A stretch of DNA of 28,815 bases, taken from assembly GCA_016293615.1 (NCBI GenBank), contig JAEDDX010000032.1, positions 1 through 28,815 on the forward strand. The letters are read 5' to 3'. The notes under the pieces were generated by a model. That model had not been told where the DNA came from. It searched no databases and saw only the letters and a list, made by a program, of their open reading frames with translations. The stretch is from Acetatifactor sp. Its GTDB lineage: Bacteria; Bacillota; Clostridia; Lachnospirales; Lachnospiraceae. Positions within the stretch are counted from its first letter, which is position 1. Each line of letters opens with the position of its first letter. Positions 16,804 through 25,339 of the stretch are shown here, piece after piece. The position numbers and the translations under genes are program-made.

Positions 16804-16809
16804 GAGCCG

Positions 16810-16833
16810 TTTCGGGCATTTCCCGAAATTTTT
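16810..16833 (+). terminator. Terminator-like hairpin upstream of the valS promoter
   Basis: TTTCGGG (16810-16816) and CCCGAAA (16822-16828) form a perfect 7-bp stem with a 5-base loop, followed by TTTTT on the plus strand. The orientation suits plus-strand transcripts, yet no plus-strand gene precedes it. It might block antisense transcription into the membrane-protein gene, or be a remnant. Confidence 0.4.
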
Positions 16834-16874
16834 CGTTCGAAGAATATCCGCCCCGCAAACCGCGCCACAAAGCA

Positions 16875-17891
16875 CTAATCCGGCTCCTTGGGAGGCTGTG
16901 TGGTGAACACGACCTCCCGATATTCGAGGTTCTCCGAAAAGACGACGACACACCACAGATCCTCCCAGCTGCGTTCCTCCCCGCGCGTCATGACATACAG
17001 TTCAAAGCAGCAGGATATGGTTCTGTCTTTTGCATTCAGATACATAAAACTGTTGACCATTTCGATCATTCTCTGCGGCTCATAGGTTTGGAGCATCACG
17101 CCAAACTGTTCGGTGACTTTTTGGACCATATCGGGCATCTGCAGTATCTCCTGCCAGAGCGCTTCGTCTGCCCCCTCTTCCCAATACAGCTGTGCGGTGA
17201 GCAAAGCCTCATAACTGTCGTAGCGCAGCTGTTCAATGGCTTCTTGCGGATACTGTGACAGCGAAGCGGTAAATTCTTCCATCTGCCGTTTCTCCTGCGC
17301 CTTTACAAGGGAGCGCGTCGCGCTGTCCGTCAGGTAACAGACGACAAACACAAGTAAGGCGACAAAGACCGCCGCAGTGAACAGATTCAGCCCGTCCGTC
17401 AGACGCTTTTTCAGGGCAGACGTTTTTCTCCCGGTCCCCCTTCTTTTGACGGAAATGACCCTGCAGATCAGACTGACCACTCCCGCAACGAATGAGACAA
17501 ACATCGCGGCAAACCCGTAAAACAGTATCACCAGACCGTTCAGCCCTGAAAAGAAGCCGTCTCCGTAGTCATAGAAATACCCTTCCGTCAGGATGGAAAA
17601 CAGGCCTGCTCCAAACGGCACCACCACATTCCATACAAAAGCGATCACATAGGCGGCCCGGCTCTCCTTCTGCCTTTGCAGGTTGATTGCCGTACCGAGT
17701 CCGATCAGCATCCAGGCGATCGCGATCGCATAGATTCCCCACTTCGGCAGCTTCGACAGATAAATGTGGGAGCTTGGCATCGCCAGCACGGTCATGCCTG
17801 CCGCTAACAGGTTCCACAGCGCGATCCATGTAAACCAAAACAAGTGAATGTCTGCCAAAAAGACGACCAGTTTTCTGCTCTTTTCCTTCAT
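16875..17891 (-). CDS. Membrane protein of unknown function
   Basis: A 338-residue integral membrane protein. Hydrophobic segments lie at about residues 12-37, 48-66, 78-98, 115-145 and 168-190, giving about five membrane helices. A soluble C-terminal domain of about 145 residues (about 193-338) has a negatively charged helical part, WEEGADEALWQEILQMP and neighbours, then a beta-rich end. The ATG at 17891 has an AAAGGGG site just upstream; a GTG 21 bases earlier is less likely. It is monocistronic, divergent from the M13 peptidase gene, and I recognise no domain. Confidence covers the coding call, not a function. Confidence 0.7.
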   Translation of the reverse strand: MKEKSRKLVVFLADIHLFWFTWIALWNLLAAGMTVLAMPSSHIYLSKLPKWGIYAIAIAWMLIGLGTAINLQRQKESRAAYVIAFVWNVVVPFGAGLFSILTEGYFYDYGDGFFSGLNGLVILFYGFAAMFVSFVAGVVSLICRVISVKRRGTGRKTSALKKRLTDGLNLFTAAVFVALLVFVVCYLTDSATRSLVKAQEKRQMEEFTASLSQYPQEAIEQLRYDSYEALLTAQLYWEEGADEALWQEILQMPDMVQKVTEQFGVMLQTYEPQRMIEMVNSFMYLNAKDRTISCCFELYVMTRGEERSWEDLWCVVVFSENLEYREVVFTTQPPKEPD

Positions 17892-17988
17892 TTTTCCCCT
17901 TTCCCCCAACACGACTATCAGCAGGTCTCTTTTCGTGCACTTTTCTCTCAGAATTTACCTCATTCGTGCATATTTTACCACTTTACTG

Positions 17989-18018
17989 TTGACTGTCTGT
18001 TCTATATTATTATATATA
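17989..18018 (+). promoter_or_regulatory. Sigma-A promoter of the M13 peptidase gene
   Basis: TTGACT (17989-17994; 5/6) followed by TATATA, with a 16-base (18011-18016) or 18-base (18013-18018) spacer, in an AT-rich stretch about 45 bases before the start codon. Confidence 0.65.
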
Positions 18019-18064
18019 GCAAAAATTTCTGTCTTTCGCAATTTTTTTATATGGGGGAAAACAA

Positions 18065-20128
18065 ATGCAAAATCTAACACTTCGGGTTCGACGACGAATC
18101 CGGCTCACCGTCACTGCTCTTTGCACCTCTATGGTGCTGTCACTGGCTGCCTGCGGGCAGACGCAGCCGAATCAGACACCCTCGAATGTCAATTCACCTA
18201 TTTCCAACATTTTCGGAAGCTCCGAAAAAGAGACCCGCGTAACTGACTTTTATACCGAGGCAAACGCCGACTGGCTGCGTGAGAATGCGCTGACGCAATA
18301 CGAGTATTTCAATGCCGCCATGACGGATCAGAACTTTGTCATGTATGACAAGCTGATCGCACTGTTGGAAGGCATTGATCCGACCACGCTTTCCGAGAGT
18401 GACCCTCTCTGCAAAATCGTTACCTTCTATCGGCAGATCTGCGATGAACAGGCAAAAGAGACGGTCAATATGGACCAGATCCGTTCCTACATCGACCGAT
18501 TTGAGAGCATCCAATCCACGGATGAGTTTATCGAGGTCATGTGCGATGAAACATACTTTCATCTGAACCCGCTGTTTCAGGTCACCTACGAGGAATCCGG
18601 CCAGGGCTTCTATATGCTGCAGATTGCTCCCGAACCGCTCTTTGGTTTCTATTTTCCGTTGGAGTCCGAAGAACAGGCGATCGTCCGGGAACAGCTTGTT
18701 CAAGGCTTCCGGCTGTTAGGCTATTCCGACAGCCAGGCGGTCTCCATGGTCGACAATGCGCTTCGTCTCAATTCCATCATTCTGGAGTACTACGCCACTC
18801 TGGTCTACCAGGAAAGCCCCTATCTCGCCCAGACTGTGTTAGACGAGAAAAAAGTGACCTTCCCTTACATCCGCATCCTGGAAAGTCATGGGGTGAAGTA
18901 TCCCAAAACCCTTTATCATGACGGCACGACCGGCTTCTATACGGAGGATGCTTTCCTGAAACTGATTGACACCCTCTTCACCGAGCAAAACCTCCCGATG
19001 TTTCGCGATCTCTGTGCCGTCGATACAATGTGTTATCTCTGCCACTTTGGCAGCAAGGATCTTAGTGTCACGATTTCGGGCATCATGGACCGTCTCAGCG
19101 GCATAGACAACAAGGACGCTTCCGCGATCGACGAAGCGTACAGGAAAAACCTCAAGTATCAGAATGTCGCCCTGTTGACAAGATACGACCAGAGTTACCT
19201 TGCAAATTACTACCTGCAAAACTGTGTGACGGCGCACGAAAAAGAATTGGTGGACGCCTATGTTGCAGAGTCGAAAAAGACCCTCAGCGAACTCCTCGGG
19301 CAGATCGACTGGCTCGATAACAGGTCCAGAGAGCGTCTGATCGTCAAGGCGAAAAAGATCCGTGTGCTGAGCGGTACCTATGAGATCTATAATCCGCTGG
19401 ACGATATCGAGATCGGCGGCAACGCCGTGCAAACCTCGATGAACTGGGTACTGAGCAACAAAGCCTTTGACAGAGAACAGTTTCTGGGGCAAAAGGAAGT
19501 GCTCCTGCCGGATGTGAATCTCTTCGCAACCAACGCCTACTATCTGCCAAAGAACAATGCCTTCGTATTGTGCCTCGGACTCTTCAGCGATGCAGAAAAG
19601 CTGGAGGAACAAACCCGGGAAGCCTGGTACGGAAGCTTCGGAACCATCATCAATCACGAGATGGCGCACGCCTTTGACTATGCCGGAATTGAACGGCGAA
19701 GCGACGGCCTCTACGAAGAACTGTTTAGCGACGAGCAGTACGAAAAATACTATGAGACATATTATGCCATTGAATCCCTGTTAAAAGGCAGAAAAACCCA
19801 GAGCGGTTATGATATTCTCTATGCTCAGGTCAGCAATGAGACCTATGTGGATCTGTTAGGCATGAAATGCTCCCTGGACCAGCTCAAAAAGCTCGAGAAT
19901 CCGGACTATGACGCCTTCTTCAGAAGCTATGCGGGCATGTATGCCACCGTGATGACCCCCGCATACGAATGGTTGTCCGTTCGAAGCGATACCCACATGC
20001 CCAATCACGAACGCATTAACCTGGTACTCGCACAATTCGATGAGTTTTACGAAACCTATGACGTAAAAAAGAGCAGTCCCTTCTACATAAAAAAGAATGA
20101 CAGAATCAGAGTTTTTTCCATCGAATAA
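18065..20128 (+). CDS. M13-family (neprilysin-like) zinc metallopeptidase, lipoprotein
   Basis: A 687-residue peptidase predicted to be anchored to the outer face of the membrane. A basic N-terminus (RVRRRIR), a hydrophobic segment and the lipobox SLAAC give Cys30 as the lipidation site. Residues 31-60 are a flexible Gln/Asn/Ser linker. The catalytic motif is INHEMAHAFDYAG (H531, E532, H535), and the third zinc ligand is E592 in NETYVDLLG, with D596 in the family ExxxD spacing. The ending SVRSDTHMPNHERINLVLAQFDEFYETY matches the conserved end of M13 enzymes, where a terminal Cys/Trp is often seen; here the end is RIRVFSIE. The ATG follows GGGGG by seven bases. It probably degrades oligopeptides at the cell surface. 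Not in an operon. Confidence 0.92.
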   Translation: MQNLTLRVRRRIRLTVTALCTSMVLSLAACGQTQPNQTPSNVNSPISNIFGSSEKETRVTDFYTEANADWLRENALTQYEYFNAAMTDQNFVMYDKLIALLEGIDPTTLSESDPLCKIVTFYRQICDEQAKETVNMDQIRSYIDRFESIQSTDEFIEVMCDETYFHLNPLFQVTYEESGQGFYMLQIAPEPLFGFYFPLESEEQAIVREQLVQGFRLLGYSDSQAVSMVDNALRLNSIILEYYATLVYQESPYLAQTVLDEKKVTFPYIRILESHGVKYPKTLYHDGTTGFYTEDAFLKLIDTLFTEQNLPMFRDLCAVDTMCYLCHFGSKDLSVTISGIMDRLSGIDNKDASAIDEAYRKNLKYQNVALLTRYDQSYLANYYLQNCVTAHEKELVDAYVAESKKTLSELLGQIDWLDNRSRERLIVKAKKIRVLSGTYEIYNPLDDIEIGGNAVQTSMNWVLSNKAFDREQFLGQKEVLLPDVNLFATNAYYLPKNNAFVLCLGLFSDAEKLEEQTREAWYGSFGTIINHEMAHAFDYAGIERRSDGLYEELFSDEQYEKYYETYYAIESLLKGRKTQSGYDILYAQVSNETYVDLLGMKCSLDQLKKLENPDYDAFFRSYAGMYATVMTPAYEWLSVRSDTHMPNHERINLVLAQFDEFYETYDVKKSSPFYIKKNDRIRVFSIE

Positions 20129-20134
20129 ACAAAA

Positions 20135-20179
20135 GTGCGCCGCGGCTCCCAAACAGGGACCGCGGCGCACCGCTTTTTT
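20135..20179. terminator. Bidirectional terminator after the M13 gene
   Basis: A long GC-rich stem, GTGCGCCGCGG plus TCCC (20135-20150, one bulged C) with GGGACCGCGGCGCAC (20156-20170). It is followed by CGC and six T on the plus strand and by TTTTGTTT on the minus strand. It separates the converging M13 and GH3 genes. Confidence 0.92.
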
Positions 20180-20182
20180 GCT

Positions 20183-22309
20183 TTATTTTACAACGGTGAA
20201 TACAACTGCCTTCTTGCCGGACAGTTCTTCCGTTCTTGCATCCGCCTGACCGAAGCCTACGCTGAATACATATCTTGAGCCGCCGGATACCTTTTCTCCC
20301 GCCTCATTGATCACGGTGAGTGCATCCTTGTCGACGGGAACCGCAACCGTTTTGGTCTCACCGGGTGCAACCGCCACTCTTGCGAATCCGCAAAGCTTCG
20401 CGTTCGGCGTTGCATCGGCTGATTCCGCCTTGACATATACCTGGACAACCTCTTCGATTGCAGCGGCACCGGTATTGGCAACAACAGCCTCAATCGCAAT
20501 GTCATCGCCGTCTATTGCCGTCTCATCCCCTGCCGGCTTGCCGTTTACCGTCACCTTGGTGATGTCGGCTGCGCCGTAGGTCAGACCGTATCCGAAGGGA
20601 TACAGGACCTCTCCCTCGAAGTATCTGTAGGTTCTGCCTTTCATGGAGTAGTCCTCGAAATCCGGAAGCTCCTCGGTATCGCGGTAGAAGGTGACGGGAA
20701 GCTTTCCGGAGGGAGAGATCTCGCCCCAGAGCAGCTTCGCGATCACGCGGCCGCCTCTTGCGCCGGGATACCAGGTCTGTACAACAGCCGCACAGTTCTC
20801 GTGTGCATAGCGAAGATCCATCGCGCTGCCGGTCATGTTCAACAGGATGACGGGCTTGCCGGTTGCGACAACCGCCTCAAGCAGCTCTCTCTGTACCTGG
20901 GGAAGGAGCAGATCAACCTTGTCGCCGGAAGCATAGCTGTTGCCGGTGTCTCCCTCTTCCCCCTCCAGAGTCTCATCCAGGCCCAGGCAAAGGATCACGA
21001 CATCGCTGTTTTTCGCCACAGCCACTGCCTCGCTGATGCGGTCCTGACGAAGGCCGAGATTCTCGACCCTATCCTGAAACAGATGGCAGCCCTCGGAGTA
21101 GTATACTCTGATGTCATCACCGCAGTAGTCCTGAATTCCTTCCAGAACAGTGATATATCTGGAGGAGGTTCCGTGATAGTTGCCGATCAGAGCCGCACGG
21201 CTGTTTGCATTGGGTCCGATGACGCCGACAGCCTTCAGGCCCTCCTTCTTCAGAGGCAGAATTCCGTTGTTTTTCAGAAGTACTACCGACTCGGCGGTTG
21301 CTCTGTCAGCCAGTGCCAGATGCTCCCTGCACTCAATCTTGTCATAACCGATCTGATCATACTCTGTCTCATCGAACAGACCCAGTAAAAATCTTGTGGT
21401 GAACAGTCTGATGCAGGCTGTCGTGATATCTTCCTCGGTCACCAGTCCCTGCTGATAAGCCTTCATCATATGCAGGTAGGTGTTGCCGCAGTTCACATCA
21501 CAGCCGGCCTTGAGCGCCATGGCAGCAGATTCCTCCACGGTGTCGGTCACCATATGGCTGGTGTGGAAATCCCGGATCGCCCAGCAGTCGGACACAAAAT
21601 GTCCTTCAAAGCCCCACTCTCCGCGAAGGATATCTACCATCAGTGTCTTGCTTCCGCAGCAGGGCTCTCCGTTGGTACGGTTATACGCGCCCATCACAGC
21701 TTCGACATCCGCGTCCTTCACGAGCTTCTCAAATGCTGGCAGGTAAGTCTCTCTCATATCCTTTGCGGAAGCCTTCGCGTCAAACTGGTGGCGAACCGCC
21801 TCGGGTCCGGAATGCACCGCAAAATGCTTTGCACAGGCTGCTGCCTTCAAATACTCTCCGTCTCCCTGTAAGCCCTCCACGAAAGCCTTACCGAGTTCAC
21901 CGGTCAGATAGGGATCCTCACCGTAGGTCTCATGTCCGCGTCCCCATCTGGGATCTCTGAAGATATTGACATTGGGTGACCAGAAGGTCAGACCCTTATA
22001 GATATCTCTGTCGCCCTCTCTGCTGTAGGCGTTGTATTTTGCGCGGCCCTCGGTCGCGATCACATCGGCAATCCTGCCGACAAGGTCGGTATCAAAGGCG
22101 GCGGCGGTACCGATCGCCTGAGGGAATACGGTTGCCACACCGGCTCTTGCCACGCCGTGCAGACCCTCGTTCCACCAGTTATACGCGGGTACATTCAGTC
22201 TGGGAATGGCGGGAGCGTCATACTTAAGCTGTTCCGCCTTCTCCTCCAAAGTCATCTTGCCAACCAATTCCGTGGCTCTGCGCAAAGCGCTCTCTCTGTC
22301 TCTTTTCAT
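20183..22309 (-). CDS. GH3 family beta-xylosidase / beta-glucosidase
   Basis: A 708-residue cytoplasmic glycosidase. The N-terminal barrel carries YNWWNEGLHGVARAG (43-57), a motif characteristic of the xylosidase/arabinofuranosidase branch of GH3. RDPRWGRGHETYGEDPYL (118-135) and KHF (161-163) follow. The nucleophile is D241 in FVSDCWAIRD. The alpha/beta domain is about 340-570 (VGVIGPNANS, VILCLGLDETLEGE), and a C-terminal fibronectin-like domain is about 600-700. The ATG at 22309 has GGGGAG five bases ahead. An in-frame ATG at 22360 is less likely, because an inverted repeat fills that interval and the site before it is poor. It is third in a cluster with a GH115 enzyme and an SGNH esterase, which supports xylosidase activity over glucosidase, but sequence alone does not settle it. 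Confidence 0.88.
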   Translation of the reverse strand: MKRDRESALRRATELVGKMTLEEKAEQLKYDAPAIPRLNVPAYNWWNEGLHGVARAGVATVFPQAIGTAAAFDTDLVGRIADVIATEGRAKYNAYSREGDRDIYKGLTFWSPNVNIFRDPRWGRGHETYGEDPYLTGELGKAFVEGLQGDGEYLKAAACAKHFAVHSGPEAVRHQFDAKASAKDMRETYLPAFEKLVKDADVEAVMGAYNRTNGEPCCGSKTLMVDILRGEWGFEGHFVSDCWAIRDFHTSHMVTDTVEESAAMALKAGCDVNCGNTYLHMMKAYQQGLVTEEDITTACIRLFTTRFLLGLFDETEYDQIGYDKIECREHLALADRATAESVVLLKNNGILPLKKEGLKAVGVIGPNANSRAALIGNYHGTSSRYITVLEGIQDYCGDDIRVYYSEGCHLFQDRVENLGLRQDRISEAVAVAKNSDVVILCLGLDETLEGEEGDTGNSYASGDKVDLLLPQVQRELLEAVVATGKPVILLNMTGSAMDLRYAHENCAAVVQTWYPGARGGRVIAKLLWGEISPSGKLPVTFYRDTEELPDFEDYSMKGRTYRYFEGEVLYPFGYGLTYGAADITKVTVNGKPAGDETAIDGDDIAIEAVVANTGAAAIEEVVQVYVKAESADATPNAKLCGFARVAVAPGETKTVAVPVDKDALTVINEAGEKVSGGSRYVFSVGFGQADARTEELSGKKAVVFTVVK

Positions 22310-22320
22310 GCATTCTCCCC

Positions 22321-22347
22321 GGTATGAAATACGAAAGGCTTCATACC
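22321..22347. promoter_or_regulatory. Inverted repeat just upstream of the GH3 ribosome binding site
   Basis: GGTATGAA (22321-22328) and TTCATACC (22340-22347) are perfect 8-bp complements with an 11-base interval. On the GH3 transcript the stem would end directly before the GGGGAG ribosome binding site. It may be an operator or an RNA stem affecting translation. Confidence 0.5.
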
Positions 22348-22434
22348 TTTTGTCATTCATCTATTCTTACTTTTATTCTTGACTCTATTCTGAATTTGGT
22401 GTAAATCGCCCTGACCTCGCGGTGCGCTGTCAGT

Positions 22435-22460
22435 CTGCCGCAAAATAAGTTCTGCGGCAG
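22435..22460. other. Hairpin between GH115 and GH3
   Basis: CTGCCGCA (22435-22442) and TGCGGCAG (22453-22460) form an 8-bp stem with a 10-base loop, starting four bases after the GH115 stop. On the minus strand no T-tract follows, so it is not a standard terminator. It could be a processing or partial-attenuation stem that gives the two genes different mRNA levels. Confidence 0.5.
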
Positions 22461-22463
22461 TGT

Positions 22464-25328
22464 TTATTTTCTGTAAGCAGTCTCCTGCGGTCCGAAATAG
22501 GAGTTCGGAAGCATCTTCCTGTCGGGAACCAGCACGATGCGCTCTAATACCAGCCCGGCTTCCAGTGCTCCGATCGTGATTTCATTCACGCCGGCCTCAA
22601 GCTTCATCATAGTCTCCGTCTCACGGATCTGATCCAGAACGCCCCTGCACCACACAGGATCCCAGTTTGCCCCGGCCTGGAAGGTCGGCGCAACCAAAGT
22701 CAGTGTTTCCTCACAGCCGCCGGCACATACGGTCACACGGATACCCTGCCCGTTGACAGCGGGATTGGTGGGAGCCGCAAGCAGGCGAACTCTGTAGAAG
22801 CCTGTCTCAGGCACGGATACGCGATAGGTCAGCTTCGGTCTGTCCTGCTCCTCGGTAAAGAAAGCCGTAGCGGGGGAAACCTTGACGCCGACGCCATACT
22901 TTCCGTAACCATCTATCACCTCAAAGGCTCCGCCCGGGACATCTGTCTTGCCGGCATAATGATCGGCATTGATCACGAAGACTCCGTCCTTTGGAAGGAA
23001 GGTCATCGCAGGAAGCCCCGACAGATCGTGCTTCACTCCCATCACTTCTGCCGCAACCGTGGTCTCGCCGTCACAGATCAGGAGGGTACACTTCTGCGGA
23101 ACATCAGGAAGCAGGCTTCTGTCGCAGGAAAGCACCAGGTCTTTGATATCCTCCGCTTCGCCGGAGGGCTCTGTGACCGTAAGCCACGCGGGAATCGCCC
23201 CTTCTTTTGCAGTCACCGTATAGTGAATGCTGCCGGCGCCGTCGGCGGAAACCTCGAGGATCACCGTTTCAACGCCCTCATCCATGAAGTCGTGCACCAA
23301 AATCGTCTCGGGTGCGCCGTAGTTTCTCACACAGGCTCTGTCCCCATCCTTTCTGGACACACTCATGCGAGTCCTCGGTGCGGGCGTCAGTCTGCAGATG
23401 ACCGGGTATCTCCAGCCATCGTCGTTCCACTTGGTAAAGCCGATATGCTGTGCCAGCTGCATGCCGTTCCACTTGCCGCCTAAGAACCGGCCGAAGCTGT
23501 CAGCATACTCTCTGTCCTTTGCAATACACTCTTCTGCAAGGTCTGCATAACGGTTCGCCGCGCATCTTCCCTGCTTTGCATAATGGGCACTCTTTGCCGC
23601 ATACAGATGCATCTTTAACAGGTTGGCGGAAGCGGTTGCCGGGAAGCCCACCATGCTGTAATATCCGTCAAGCTCACTCGCGGGAAGCTCGGCGCGGATC
23701 TCTTCGTCAAGCGCCTCGATCCCCTCCGCCACGGCAAGCATTCTGTCCGCCTCCAGATAATGGAAGGCGTGATAGATGTTCTCATTCAGAGACTCGGGGC
23801 GGCGGTTGTGATTCATGTCGATATAGCCGAGCAAAAGCTTCGCAAGCTTCTCCTGTGTGGCTGCGGACGCCTCCCGGAAATTCGTCTTTGCCCACAGGGC
23901 GGCGTATTCTCTGTAACTGTTTTTGTTGGAGCTGCCCCACTTTTCATAGTCGTAGGCGAGCGCCATGAAATAAGTCAGCGGTACTTCATGGAATTTCAGA
24001 TCGCCGACATTGACGATCCACAGATCGCGGATACCGTACTCATAGGCGTTGCACATCTGCTCCCAGGTCTTCGAAAGCGGCGTGGAATCCACCCATTCAT
24101 AAGAGATGGGGCCGCCGTGGTAGTCGAAGTGATAGTACATGCCGAACCCGCCCTTGTGATCGCGGATCTCCGGGGTCGGCAGGGTCCTCATCTGACCGTG
24201 GTTGTCCTCGCAGAGCATGCAGATGACGCCGTCGAGCTCGTCCCAGTCTTTTAAGCCCGCCACCTTGTCGTCCCCGTAGAAGTAAGCCTCCACTTCCTTG
24301 TACAGGGCAAGCATCTGCGGTACCTCGGAAAGGTCGTCATTGACATGGCTGCGGATCAGCTGTCTCTGCTTTCTGATAATATCCTTCAGCAGGTTGACAT
24401 TCTCCTCCACCGTGGAGTGGTCTCCGAGCATGGAGGAATCTCTCTCTCCGCGCATACCGATGGTGATAATGTTCTCGTATTTTCCGCTTCTCTTCAGGCT
24501 GTCCTCCCAGTAACGGAGCAGTCCCTGCTCGTTGGTATAAAAGTTCCATTCGTTGCCGTAGCGGGTGCCTTCGCCGCGGACCTTGTCCCACTCCTCACTG
24601 GCGCGCAGACAGGGCTCATGGTGGGAATACCCCATGACAACGCCCAGCATATCGGCAAGCTCCTCGTTGGCACTGCCCGGTCCGTCCAGCGGGAAGCTGG
24701 ATGCCCACATGGCAGGCCACATATAGTTGCCCTTCATACGCAGGAGAAAGATAAAAATGTTCTCATACATCTGCGCATTGACGCCGCCGAAATGCTCCAT
24801 CGCCCAGTTGCCGAAGCAGGGCCATTCATCATTGATAAAGAAGCCTCGAAACCGCACGCTCGGTTCCTTGGAAACCGTCTCGATATCCCCGCCGATCACA
24901 GGATCCGCACACTTTTCGGGTGCGCTGTCTCCCAGATACACCAGGGAGGTCACACCCAGATATTCGGACAGGGCGAACATACCATAGATGGTGCCTCTCT
25001 TGTCGCTTCCGCAGATGACCAGAGCCGATTCCACCCCGTCAAACGGCTTCTCCACAAACGCTATCCTGTAAACCTCTCTCTTGCCGCGGATCGCGGAAGC
25101 ATCAAACTTTCCTGCCTTCTCCAGGGCGTCCGTCAGCGCACTGTGTCCGAGGGTCGCACACAGAATCACACGCTTTCCCGCAGGCTGACTTGCGATCGCG
25201 GGTCTGACATCGGTCACCAGACAGATATCATCCGCAACCACCTCAGCGATCCTTTTTACGCCTGCGTAAGCGCTCTCTTCTACCAGAAAGGGGACTGCCT
25301 GTCCCGCCTCAATCAATCTTAAGTTCAT
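22464..25328 (-). CDS. GH115 family xylan alpha-1,2-glucuronidase
   Basis: A 954-residue enzyme of the GH115 family, which removes (4-O-methyl)-glucuronic acid side chains from xylan, including internal positions. The N-terminal domain (about 1-150) ends with KRGTIYGMFALSEYLGV. The catalytic core follows with VRFRGFFINDEWPCFGNW, MKGNYMWPAMWASSF and MGYSHHEPCLRASEEW, the best conserved GH115 stretches I know. The C-terminal quarter (about 690-950) contains beta-sandwich regions typical of the family's last domain. There is no signal peptide. The ATG has AAGGAGAG ahead of it, and that site overlaps the stop codon of the SGNH gene, so the two are co-translated. Normal length for the family. Confidence 0.9.
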   Translation of the reverse strand: MNLRLIEAGQAVPFLVEESAYAGVKRIAEVVADDICLVTDVRPAIASQPAGKRVILCATLGHSALTDALEKAGKFDASAIRGKREVYRIAFVEKPFDGVESALVICGSDKRGTIYGMFALSEYLGVTSLVYLGDSAPEKCADPVIGGDIETVSKEPSVRFRGFFINDEWPCFGNWAMEHFGGVNAQMYENIFIFLLRMKGNYMWPAMWASSFPLDGPGSANEELADMLGVVMGYSHHEPCLRASEEWDKVRGEGTRYGNEWNFYTNEQGLLRYWEDSLKRSGKYENIITIGMRGERDSSMLGDHSTVEENVNLLKDIIRKQRQLIRSHVNDDLSEVPQMLALYKEVEAYFYGDDKVAGLKDWDELDGVICMLCEDNHGQMRTLPTPEIRDHKGGFGMYYHFDYHGGPISYEWVDSTPLSKTWEQMCNAYEYGIRDLWIVNVGDLKFHEVPLTYFMALAYDYEKWGSSNKNSYREYAALWAKTNFREASAATQEKLAKLLLGYIDMNHNRRPESLNENIYHAFHYLEADRMLAVAEGIEALDEEIRAELPASELDGYYSMVGFPATASANLLKMHLYAAKSAHYAKQGRCAANRYADLAEECIAKDREYADSFGRFLGGKWNGMQLAQHIGFTKWNDDGWRYPVICRLTPAPRTRMSVSRKDGDRACVRNYGAPETILVHDFMDEGVETVILEVSADGAGSIHYTVTAKEGAIPAWLTVTEPSGEAEDIKDLVLSCDRSLLPDVPQKCTLLICDGETTVAAEVMGVKHDLSGLPAMTFLPKDGVFVINADHYAGKTDVPGGAFEVIDGYGKYGVGVKVSPATAFFTEEQDRPKLTYRVSVPETGFYRVRLLAAPTNPAVNGQGIRVTVCAGGCEETLTLVAPTFQAGANWDPVWCRGVLDQIRETETMMKLEAGVNEITIGALEAGLVLERIVLVPDRKMLPNSYFGPQETAYRK

Positions 25329-25339
25329 GACTGCTCTCC

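Noticed and set aside
18194..19669. Minus-strand frames of 169 and 276 codons inside the M13 peptidase gene
   Set aside because: They overlap a complete peptidase with intact zinc ligands and lack start signals.
22310..22360. A 17-residue N-terminal extension of the GH3 enzyme, from the ATG at 22360
   Set aside because: The site before it is poor, the interval holds an inverted repeat, and the GGGGAG-preceded ATG at 22309 matches the family start better.
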